The notes under the pieces were generated by a model, which worked only from the letters and a program-made list of their open reading frames with translations, was not told where the DNA came from and did not search any database. A program made the translations under genes and the position numbers. DNA of 64,000 nucleotides, from positions 2,170,001 to 2,234,000 of the forward strand of contig NZ_CP076103.1 in assembly GCF_018732085.1 (NCBI RefSeq), read 5' to 3'. This DNA is from Lysobacter capsici (lineage in GTDB: Bacteria > Pseudomonadota > Gammaproteobacteria > Xanthomonadales > Xanthomonadaceae). Below are positions 39,201 to 44,314 of this stretch, in pieces. The first letter of the stretch is position 1. Every line of letters begins with the position of its first letter.

Positions 39201-39686
39201 GGTGAAGGCGCCGACGAACACACCGATCTCCTGGCCGGCGAGTTCGGCGGGCTTGAGGCCGCCGTCTTCGAGCGCTTCCCACGACACTTCCAGCAACTTG
39301 CGCTGCTGCGGGTCCATGTAGTCGGCTTCGCGCGGGCTGATGCCGAAGAAGGCCGGGTCGAATTCGTCGAAGCCGTCGATGTAGCCGCCGCGTCCGCCGA
39401 CCAGGCGGCCGGGCTTGCTCTTGTCCTTGCTGCCGAGGGTGCCGACGTCGTAGCGGTTGGCCGGGGTCGCGGTCAGGCAGTCCTTGCCCTCGATCAGGTT
39501 CTGCCAGAACGCGCGGTGATCCGATGCGCCGCCGGGCAGGCGGCAACCGATGCCGACGATGGCGATGCGGTCGTCGCCGACGCCCGCGGCCGGTGTCGTG
39601 GATGCGCTGTCCGTGCTGGCGGCGTGGTGGGCCGCGTCGTTGCTCGGAGTCTCGCGGGTCGAGGCTTTGCTGCTGGAATCCGTCAT
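30198..39686 (-). CDS. Hybrid iterative PKS-NRPS, polycyclic tetramate macrolactam synthetase (HSAF type)
   Basis: 3162-residue single-module megasynthase that makes the tetramate polyene precursor. Domains in order, with residues read from the translation: KS 38-465 (DTACSSS C212, H347, H387); AT about 577-870 (GHSTG, S669); DH about 937-1215 (H967, D1132); KR about 1486-1700 (GAFGALG, Y1646, N1650); ACP (GLDSL, S1806); C about 1868-2300 (HHIISDA, His1999-His2000); A about 2330-2830 (YTSGSTGKPK); PCP (GGSS, S2884); TE about 2947-3162 (GYSLGG S3007, D3034, H3134). There is no ER or methyltransferase domain. This exact order is diagnostic for PTM synthetases, in which one PKS module makes two chains and the NRPS attaches both to L-ornithine before tetramate-forming release. 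The ATG at 39684-39686 has AAGGA seven bases upstream. It overlaps OX1 by 11 nt. Confidence 0.97.
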   Translation of the reverse strand: MTDSSSKASTRETPSNDAAHHAASTDSASTTPAAGVGDDRIAIVGIGCRLPGGASDHRAFWQNLIEGKDCLTATPANRYDVGTLGSKDKSKPGRLVGGRGGYIDGFDEFDPAFFGISPREADYMDPQQRKLLEVSWEALEDGGLKPAELAGQEIGVFVGAFTLDYKIVQFADLSFETLAAHTATGTMMTMASNRISYCFDFRGPSLSIDTACSSSLVAVHLACHSLRRRETSLALAGGTLLHMTPQYTIAETKGGFLSPEGKSRTFDAAANGYVRAEGVGIVALKRLDDALRDGDPIYAVIVGTGVNQDGHSNGITVPNPDAQVTLIKRVCAEAGIEPGSLQYMEAHGTSTPVGDPIEAKALGRALGIGRKPGDKCFVGSVKTNIGHTEAAAGVAGLIKTALALKHKLIPPHINLNTVNPDIDLASMPYEIPTQVTPWPAHDGPARAGVNSFGFGGTNAHVLLEEAPPREDAHAQADDAIDAALRYNILPLTARDSAAFPELVEGIRKELERDGDDAVSLKDLAYTLAHRRQHLEARLSFVYDSREALHERLSAYAAGEAHPHIIADERRGTAAPKLAWVFTGMGPQWWAMGRQLFEHDPIYREVIEQCDRELSKHVDWSLIEEMNAAEADSKMSDTWLAQPANFAVQIALAAMWRARGIAPDAIVGHSTGEVAAFYAAGVYTLEQAVKVVVHRSRLQQKLVDTGSMLAVSLSEAEALKRVKPYGDRVSVAAVNSPTAITLAGDQDALAELAAKLQAEQLFAKFLTVRVPYHSAKMDLIKDELLQCLDGLAPHPAQVPLYMTARPGIAQGHELDASYWWENVRNSVGFRAAIDQLMDDGYDLFLEIGPHPVLGHSIQECFAARGGSAKSVPSIRRQEDEAARFTASLASLHNLGLAIDWTSLHPRGRHVTLPRYPFKRDRYWIEPRPVEQIRLGQLDHPLLGRRMANAEPTWEAKLDVEHQPYLEDHRIQGNVLFPAAGYIEMATQAVRAMTGGASAAIADIELRKALFLPDAEAATVQLSFASDGATFNVSTVSADGNDRTVHASGSIRASQGRRSGPKLDVAAVRERSPLYLARSACYDALASMGYHYGPAFQGIEEVWVAPGEALARIAPTPQLLGGAADHHFHPAMLDACFQALLTPQILKQHSDDASDTGIRLPLSIQEVRTDAIGDRALWVHAVITFDGGDELIGDIFVYDEHGTPLGRVGGFRAANVENASAKVSLNTIDNWLAETTWVEKAEEPAQVETGLAIAEPGLAGESEGWLIFADAQGVGDELAALAVSRGERVHLVRPGKRYKLEKNLRESTVTPGAVKDLQRLFADLAKHEQGRFGSVVHLWNLDQPTLDQIDAPGLQAGNSRGAYALIALSQALQSAHPHGRLHIVTRGTQAVRRNDAVEPLGAPAWGIGRVLWYQELVAQRGKLIDLQSSGHYDAAALRAEALALRREVLVIDEDEIALRDGKRYTSRLMPATQLTKPLPLRLRADGAYLVTGAFGALGRLLCRTLVKRGARKLILVGRSKLPPRAQWRDTDPNSPVGRNVRFLKELETLGAEPILAQLDITDEGALNGWLSDYRQRELPPIRGAFHLAGQVRDTLLAEMERDSFDPVYDPKVVGGWLLHKYLADQPLEHFVLFASIASLVTTAGQTNYAAGNAFLDALAHHRRARGLPALALDWGPWATGMIEELGLIDHYRNSRGMSSLSPDAGMDVLERVIGQDRAQLLVATVVDWPIFLAWYASPPPLVVELAKHNAGASNAEHGSFVDAFRDGDAETRWNLLNERFHGLIAQVMRIKHEQIDTDASLNALGLDSLLAMELRARIHTELKVALPVVTLLSSSSIGTLSEQLHASLIELVAADGEDDGSAQFIAHTDDTRYPLTQNQNALWFLKQLNPDGFAYNIGGAVEVRAELEPELMFDAVRALIARHPSLRANFMLDEGHAVQKISAEGKHDIALIDAQDKSWDEIYQHIIREYRKPYDLEHDALVRFRLYKRGKDRWVIMKAVHHIISDAISTFTFIEELLSIYEGLRRGEKTELAPIRARYLDFLNWQNKFLASRDAGKMLDYWQSALPEEVPILNLPTDKPRPIVQTHNGASQFFVLEPELSARIHSLARENGVTVFMVLLSAYYILLHRYTGQDDVIVGSPVMGRTQEEFAQVYGYFVNPLPLHVNLSQQPSIAQMLAQVQQIVLNGLDNQEYPFVLLVEKLGLQHDPSRSAVFQAMFILLAHKVATEKYGYRLEYIELPEEEGQFDLTLSAYEDEADQRFHCVFKYNTDLFLPQTMQRLASHYVNLLDELTRVPSTQSIAQLQLLGRDERVSVLEQWSGASETAQATRPVHQLIADIARAKPDAIAVAAPGETGPARQLSYGELERRSNRLARKLRELGVRDGAVVALCLDKSPELIVTLLAVLKAGGAYLPLDPEYPAERLAYMVGHADAKFAVIDEDRRERLASWSGEVLTLDELHLIADAETDASPVDFPVRLDDSAYVIYTSGSTGKPKAVRVTHANLASAYAGWEREYRLDEANAHLQMASFSFDVFAGDLVRALCSGGKLVLVTRELLFNTARLYQVMLDEQVDAAEFVPAVVRGVMDYCDREGKRLDFMRLLVVGSDVWKVEEYQRLRALAGPRSRVINSYGLSEATIDSTYFEGATEHLEPSRMVPIGRPFPNSALYILDEHQQPLPAGVPGELWIGGGGVSAGYVGDEEQTAQRFVSLTLSPGAKPQRLYRTGDLARWSGDGEVQLIGRVDTQVKVRGHRVEIGEIESQLAGWEPVRQAVLTVREDARGEAALCAYCVAADEGERLNWRALREHLAAYLPTFMIPAHYVQLDALPLSANGKVDLAALPAPDFDAGQAEFEAPVTLYEVRMAEHWKQLLGLEQVGLQHDFFEVGGSSIKLIELIYNLQTEFNIAIAVSQLFKVTTLHGMAKTVEAISLGRVAGAQPYLRFNQGKQHEQTIFCFPPAGGHGLVYRQLAVHMPEYEFVSFNYILGDEKVANYADLIESIHAPDGHCTLFGYSLGGNLAFEVAKELERRGREVPNVVIMDSYRIPESFELGNEHFEAFERELTEHLRKHTGSAIVAQETMEQAKDYIRFCSQTPNIGKIAAPVSVISDEDKLVFYGTGHRGTWHGSSTTHTKVFKGFGKHADMLDHDYIALNAALARGILVGDETNVA

Positions 39687-39759
39687 GATCGAGTCCTTGT
39701 TGTTACATCGCCGGTACGTGGGGTGGATTGCGAGGAGAGGGTTGCGAGACGTGTGAGGC

Positions 39760-40764
39760 TCAAGGCGGCGTGGGCGCGGGCTTCTTGCGCCCACGCAGCG
39801 GATGGACGAGGGTCGAGAAGATCGCGCCGTTGCGCGGGAACGAGCCCGGATCGAACAGGCCGATCGCGCGCGGCTTGCGGTCGGGGCGCCAGGTGTAGCT
39901 GCCGAACAGGCGGTCCCAGATCGACAGGTCCGAGCCGAAATGCCCGGCCTCGGCCTTGTCGGCGCTGTGATGCATGCGGTGCAGCTCGGGGCTGGCGAGG
40001 ATGTGGTTGAGCCAGCCCAGGCGCACGTCGATGTTGGCGTGGACGAAATAGCCCTGGGCGACGATGAAGATGCCGATCGCGAACACCGCGCGTTCGGAAA
40101 AACCGATCAATGCCAGCGACACCTGCACCAGGAACTGGGCCAGCACGATGTCGAACACGTGGTTGACGCCGTTGTTGCCGACGTTGACCTTGTCGGGCAC
40201 GTGATGCACGCCGTGCAGCCGCCACAGCAGCGGGATGTCGTGGCCGGCGCGATGCACCGCGTAGCTCGCCAGCGAGCTGAGCAGCAGCGCGAGCGGGATC
40301 TCGGCCCACAGCGGCAGCACCGGATGCAGCGGGGCGACCATCGACACCACCGCCATCACCGGCAACTGCGCCAGCCCGCCGCCGATCATCGTGATCACGA
40401 AATAGACCGCGTACAGGCCCCACTCGCGCCGCGACGGCAGCCACGCGCGCTCGTACGGAATAATTAATTCGAGCGTCGCCAGATAGAAAATAGTGGCGAA
40501 CAGGAAGCTCACCGTGGCGGTGCCCGGATCCCAGCCCAGGCCGATCGCGGCGATTACGTAGATAACTACGGAAATTAATAATAATGGGTGCGCGATATGA
40601 CTGACAAAGCTCAATGGATTTATCCGGACCGGCGTGACGCGGGTTTGGTTTACACGCTCTGTGACAGCGCTGTCAGATAATCCGCCGATATTAATCGGGC
40701 CGGGGTCACGGTCGAATTGGGCAGTGTCCGTCAGGTTTGAACTGCGATCCGCGTCCGTATTCAT
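39760..40764 (-). CDS. Sterol desaturase/fatty-acid hydroxylase-family enzyme, PTM hydroxylase
   Basis: 334-residue polytopic di-iron membrane enzyme. The histidine clusters HRAGH, HGVHH and HRMHH are all present and correctly ordered for metal binding. In HSAF biosynthesis the homologous enzyme hydroxylates C-3 of the PTM. It is the first gene of the minus-strand operon, 73 bp before the PKS-NRPS. Its 5' part differs in codon use from the rest of the operon: Leu29, Leu61, Leu62, Leu63 and the Leu of LELII are all TTA, rare in such GC-rich DNA. The first ~45 residues are a soluble leader. Confidence 0.94.
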   Translation of the reverse strand: MNTDADRSSNLTDTAQFDRDPGPINIGGLSDSAVTERVNQTRVTPVRINPLSFVSHIAHPLLLISVVIYVIAAIGLGWDPGTATVSFLFATIFYLATLELIIPYERAWLPSRREWGLYAVYFVITMIGGGLAQLPVMAVVSMVAPLHPVLPLWAEIPLALLLSSLASYAVHRAGHDIPLLWRLHGVHHVPDKVNVGNNGVNHVFDIVLAQFLVQVSLALIGFSERAVFAIGIFIVAQGYFVHANIDVRLGWLNHILASPELHRMHHSADKAEAGHFGSDLSIWDRLFGSYTWRPDRKPRAIGLFDPGSFPRNGAIFSTLVHPLRGRKKPAPTPP

Positions 40765-41277
40765 GGCCGGCTCCGGCGAATATTTCCGCTCGCGCGGATG
40801 TTTTCCATGCCGGCGCGGGCCGGGCCGATCGCGAATACCGCCCGCGGCGATACTGCGACGCCGTCCGCGGCTACGCGAAGCCTTGCGGTTGTTGACGCGC
40901 AGAGGAAGACCGAATCGTCCATGCGACCCTCGTAGTGACGTGATTGGTCAGCTGACATAATGCGTCACCGCATCCATGCCGGCGGATGGAAAAACGCCGT
41001 GCGGCGTCTTCGAATATCTCGGCGCCAATATTCGGGGTAAGCCCGAGCCGCAGTCAAAGGAGCAAGCCCGATTTAGCAGTGACGCGGATCATTCTTCCGA
41101 ACATTGATTCCCATGCGGGAAAGATAATGTGCTGGTATTGGCACGCCATTCCGCCGCCCGCCACGGCGAGCCGCGACGCGATGGCACTTATTAATTACAA
41201 GCGCGCGTCGGCCGGATGACGAATATCCCCGGCCGGCGCGCGCGGACGGAATAAGCCCATAACTAGGAGTCACGACG
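40765..41277. promoter_or_regulatory. Divergent control region of the PTM cluster
   Basis: 513 bp separate the two divergent transcription units, and both promoters must lie here. The region is distinctly richer in A+T than its surroundings in its last 300 bp. I see no convincing sigma-70 pair. The outstanding structure is the double dyad at 40936-40967. AGGAG nine bases before 41278 is the ribosome site of the reductase. No protein-coding frame in the interval is convincing. Confidence 0.6.
40936..40967. promoter_or_regulatory. Two tandem TGAC-N7-GTCA dyads (candidate operator)
   Basis: TGAC-GTGATTG-GTCA (40936-40950) is followed after GC by TGAC-ATAATGC-GTCA (40953-40967). Arms and spacing are identical and the central heptamers differ, so the pattern is that of a doubled protein-binding site with 17-bp centre-to-centre spacing. 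The binding factor is unknown. Confidence 0.5.
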
Positions 41278-42051
41278 ATGCAGTTGGCGACCGAGCGCGT
41301 CATTGAAGTCAGGCACTGGAACGACAGCCTTTTCAGCTTCCGCACCACCCGCGATCCGGGCTTCCGCTTCGACAGCGGACACTTCGTCATGGTCGGCCTG
41401 GAGGTCGACGGCAGGCCGCTGATGCGTGCCTACTCGATCGCCAGCGCGCACTACGAAGACCATCTGGAGTTCTTCAGCATCAAGGTGCCCGACGGCCCGC
41501 TGACCTCGCGCCTGCGTCACATCAACAACGGCGACCAGGTGCTGGTCAGCCGGCGGCCGACCGGGACCTTGGTGCTCAACGACCTCAACCCGGGCAAGCG
41601 GCTGTACCTGCTCGGCACCGGCACCGGCCTGGCGCCGTTCCTGAGCATCATCCGCGACCCTTTGACCTACGAGCGCTTCGAAACCGTGGTCCTGGCCCAC
41701 GGCGTGCGTCATGTCAGCGACCTGGCCTATGCGCAGTTCCTGGAAGAAGAACTGCCGAAGCACGAGTTCCTCGGCGAGCTGATCCGCCGCCAGTTGATCT
41801 ACTACCCCAGCGTGACCCGCGAGCCGTTCCGCAACCAGGGCCGCATCACCGATGCGATCGCCGACGGCCTGATGGCGCAGACCCTCGGCCTGCCGCCGCT
41901 GGACCCGGGCGAGGACCGGGTGATGTTGTGCGGCAGCCCGCAGATGCTCGAAGACACCGCCGCGCTGCTCGAAGGCCGCGGCTTCAAGCCCTCGCCGCGC
42001 ACGCGCGAACCGGGCGACTACGTGATCGAGCGGGCGTTCGTGGAGAAGTGA
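41278..42051 (+). CDS. Ferredoxin-NADP+ reductase of the PTM cluster
   Basis: 257-residue FAD enzyme of the bacterial Fpr subclass. RAYSIAS binds FAD, GTGTGLAPFLSIIRDP is the NADP-binding turn, and VMLCGSPQML precedes the C-terminal YVIERAFVEK typical of the Azotobacter/Pseudomonas type. It probably supplies electrons, via a ferredoxin encoded elsewhere, to the di-iron hydroxylase at 39760. No ferredoxin gene is in the window. First gene of the plus-strand half of the cluster. Confidence 0.95.
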   Translation: MQLATERVIEVRHWNDSLFSFRTTRDPGFRFDSGHFVMVGLEVDGRPLMRAYSIASAHYEDHLEFFSIKVPDGPLTSRLRHINNGDQVLVSRRPTGTLVLNDLNPGKRLYLLGTGTGLAPFLSIIRDPLTYERFETVVLAHGVRHVSDLAYAQFLEEELPKHEFLGELIRRQLIYYPSVTREPFRNQGRITDAIADGLMAQTLGLPPLDPGEDRVMLCGSPQMLEDTAALLEGRGFKPSPRTREPGDYVIERAFVEK

Positions 42052-42060
42052 GCGGGGGAC

Positions 42061-42177
42061 TGCCGGGAATCGGGAATGGGGAGTCGGGAATCGGAAAGCG
42101 GAGCGCTGTCGCTTCGCTCTCGCCGGTCTCGTCGATCCGCTTTTCCGATTCCCCATTCCCGATTCCCCATTCCCGCA
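42061..42177. repeat. Long inverted repeat of GGGAATCGGGAATGGGGA units
   Basis: The left side contains CGGGAATCGGGAATGGGGAG and a further CGGGAATCGGAAAGCGG. The right side is the complement (CCGCTTTTCCGATTCCCC and repeats of CATTCCCGATTCC), with a loop of about 40 nt. It fills the 143-bp gap between the reductase and the arginase. A large RNA hairpin here could attenuate or process the transcript. Confidence 0.85.
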
Positions 42178-42194
42178 ATTCAAAGAGACAACAC

Positions 42195-43118
42195 ATGAGC
42201 ACCAGTCAAACGGCCGTAACGCTGATCGGCGCACCGACCGACATCGGTGCGGGCTACCGCGGCGCGCGCCTGGGACCCGAAGCGCTGCGCATCGCCGGAC
42301 TCACCGAATCGCTGAGCGCGCTCGGCCTGGACGTCGCCGACCGCGGCAATCTGGAAGGCCCGCCCAATCCCTGGACCGAACCGGTCGACGGCTATCGTCA
42401 TCTCGACGAGGTCGTGGTCTGGAACCAGCGGGTGATGGAGGCGGTAGGCAACGAACTGCGTGGCGGCCGCATGCCGATCCTGCTCGGCGGCGATCACTGC
42501 CTCGGCCTGGGTTCGATCACCGCGGTCGCCAATCACTGCCGCGAGCACGGCAAGAAGCTGCGGGTGATCTGGCTGGATGCGCACGCCGATTTCAACACCC
42601 ACGACATCACTCCGACCGGCAACATGCACGGCATGCCGGTGGCGTGCCTGATCGGCCTGGGGCCGCAATCGCTGACCCACCTGGGCGGCTCGGCGCCGGC
42701 GATGCAGGTCGACGAGATGCGCCAGATCGGTACGCGCTCGGTCGATGCCGGCGAGAAGCAGTTGATCAAGCGCCACGGCCTGCCGGTGTACGACATGCGC
42801 AAGATCGGCGATATCGGCATCAAGAAGGTCATGGAGCAGGCGCTGGAAGGCGTGGACGACAACACCCACATCCATGTCAGCTTCGATGTCGACTTCCTCG
42901 ATCCCAGCATCGCGCCCGGCGTGGGCACGGTGGTCTCGGGCGGGCCGAACTACCGCGAAGCGCAGCTGGCGATGGAGATGATCGCCGAGAGCGGGCGCAT
43001 GGGTTCGCTGGACATCGTCGAACTCAATCCGATCCTCGATCGCGACAACGGCACCGCGCTGGTGGCGATCGACCTGGTCGAGAGTTTGTTCGGCAAGTCG
43101 ACCTTGGTGCGGGAGTGA
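42195..43118 (+). CDS. Arginase-family ureohydrolase of the PTM cluster
   Basis: 307-residue enzyme converting L-arginine to L-ornithine and urea. Mn-binding motifs are complete: GGDHC, WLDAHADFNTH and SFDVDFLDPSIAPG. Length is typical of bacterial arginase (rocF type). In this cluster it plausibly feeds ornithine to the adenylation domain of the PKS-NRPS; that link is inferred from co-location and known HSAF cluster content. The last codons are part of a 41-bp tandem duplication that continues past the stop. Confidence 0.94.
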   Translation: MSTSQTAVTLIGAPTDIGAGYRGARLGPEALRIAGLTESLSALGLDVADRGNLEGPPNPWTEPVDGYRHLDEVVVWNQRVMEAVGNELRGGRMPILLGGDHCLGLGSITAVANHCREHGKKLRVIWLDAHADFNTHDITPTGNMHGMPVACLIGLGPQSLTHLGGSAPAMQVDEMRQIGTRSVDAGEKQLIKRHGLPVYDMRKIGDIGIKKVMEQALEGVDDNTHIHVSFDVDFLDPSIAPGVGTVVSGGPNYREAQLAMEMIAESGRMGSLDIVELNPILDRDNGTALVAIDLVESLFGKSTLVRE

Positions 43119-43177
43119 GGTAGGGCGGCTCGCGCCGGTCGACCTTGGTGCGCGAGTGGACTAGGCGGCTCGCGCCG
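43097..43177. repeat. Tandem duplication of the arginase 3' end
   Basis: GTCGACCTTGGTGCGGGAGT through CGGCTCGCGCCG (41 nt, 43097-43137) is followed head-to-tail by a 40-nt copy (43138-43177) with few differences. The first copy includes the arginase stop codon, so the duplication left the protein intact. Confidence 0.88.
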
Positions 43178-43277
43178 GTGAGCGCTTGCGCCAATCGGGA
43201 TCGTTTGCGCCGGCATGGATTGAAGATTGCATCGGCTGCGAGTCGAACCCCGGTTGGACCGCCCGCGCCGCTGCGAG

Positions 43278-43866
43278 GTTTTTTGTGGGAGGGGCTTTCA
43301 GCCCCGATGCTTTTCGCTCAGAAGCGGTGGACCCCGGGCAACCTGATCGAACAGCGTCGGGGCTGAAGCCCCTCCCACAAGAGACTTCGCGGCAACGCAG
43401 CGGCGAATTCATCGTAAGCACCGGCGATGTAGCGTCACCACCAACTGCCAACTGCCAACTGCCAACCGCCCCGCAAGTCCGAAGTTTTTTGTGGGAGGGG
43501 CTTTCAGCCCCCATGCTTTTCGCTCAGAAGCGGTGAATGCCGGGCAACCTGATCGAACAGCGTCGGGGCTGAAGCCCCTTCCCACAAGAGACTTCGCGGC
43601 CACGCAGCGGCGAATTCATCGTAAGCATCGGCGATGTAACGTCATCGCCAACCGCCAACCGCCAACCGCCAACCGCCAACCGCCAACCGCCAACCGCCAA
43701 CCGCCAACTGCCAACTGCCAACTGCCAACTGCCAACTGCCCCGCAAGTCCGAAGTTTTTTGTGGGAGGGGCTTCAGCCCCGATGCTTTTCGCTCAGAAGC
43801 GGTGGACTCCGGGCAACCTGATCGAACAGCGTCGGGGCTGAAAGCCCCTCCCACAAAAGACCTCGC
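43278..43866. repeat. Tandem array of REPIN-plus-minisatellite modules
   Basis: GTTTTTTGTGGGAGGGGC begins three copies at 43278, 43484 and 43754. Each copy contains an inverted-repeat element (arms TGTGGGAGGGGCTTTCAGCC and its complement) around GCTCAGAAGCGGTG..GGGCAACCTGATCGAACAG. The first two continue into TTCGCGGC-ACGCAGCGGCG, a 7-bp satellite and CCCCGCAAGTCCGAAG, which leads into the next copy. Periods are 206 and 270 bp. The 64-bp difference equals nine extra heptamers plus one inserted base. Confidence 0.9.
43647..43740. repeat. 13-unit heptanucleotide satellite (GCCAACC/GCCAACT)
   Basis: Eight GCCAACC units followed by five GCCAACT units and a terminal GCC. The equivalent place in the preceding module (near 43439-43470) has about four units. 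Perfect short-unit arrays like this change length readily by slippage. Confidence 0.95.
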
Positions 43867-44314
43867 AGCGGCGCATTGGCTCGAAGCTGGCTGCGCCATC
43901 GGATAGGCAACTGGCGCTGAGCCAGAACGCCTGTGTCGGCCGGTGGCTGTTCAAATCGTATCGAACTAAAACCCGAACGTTCGTTCGTTTATCGCCCCCG
44001 CATCGGCGAGGCAATTGCTTGCCCGCACAAAGGTGCTGCGACGCGGCATGACGTGTGCAAATGGCGTGTTAAGTTCCGACGGACGATCCACATCCTCACA
44101 CGCCAAGGCCGCAATCGTTCCCGTATTGCGTATCGAATCCAGGATGCGTCGCGCGCAGGGGAAGTGCGCGCGACGCCGACACCGGCCGCCGGCATCGCCT
44201 TGCCTCGCCCTTCGCACCGCCCAGCCGCACGCCGCACCGGTCCGCCATCGCCGCAACAGACATTGACGTCAGCCACGTTGCAACGAAACGCTTCAATACA
44301 AAGGGGGAAATCAC
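43867..44314. promoter_or_regulatory. Upstream region of the TonB-dependent receptor
   Basis: 448 bp without a supported gene. It contains the perfect palindrome CGAACGTTCG (about 43974-43983) extended by TTCGTTT, the kind of dyad a TetR-type repressor could use. Near the 3' end a strong AAGGGGGAAA precedes the receptor ATG by 7 nt. No Fur-box-like sequence was recognised. Confidence 0.4.

Noticed and set aside
39687..39794. Upstream start for the PKS-NRPS adding 36 residues
   Set aside because: The added part is basic and reaches into the neighbouring gene's end, whereas ATG 39684-39686 has AAGGA at the right distance.
43430..43740. Regular short repeats that might suggest a CRISPR array
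   Set aside because: Units are 7 bp and contiguous, without unique spacers; no cas gene is nearby. It is a minisatellite inside a duplicated REPIN module.
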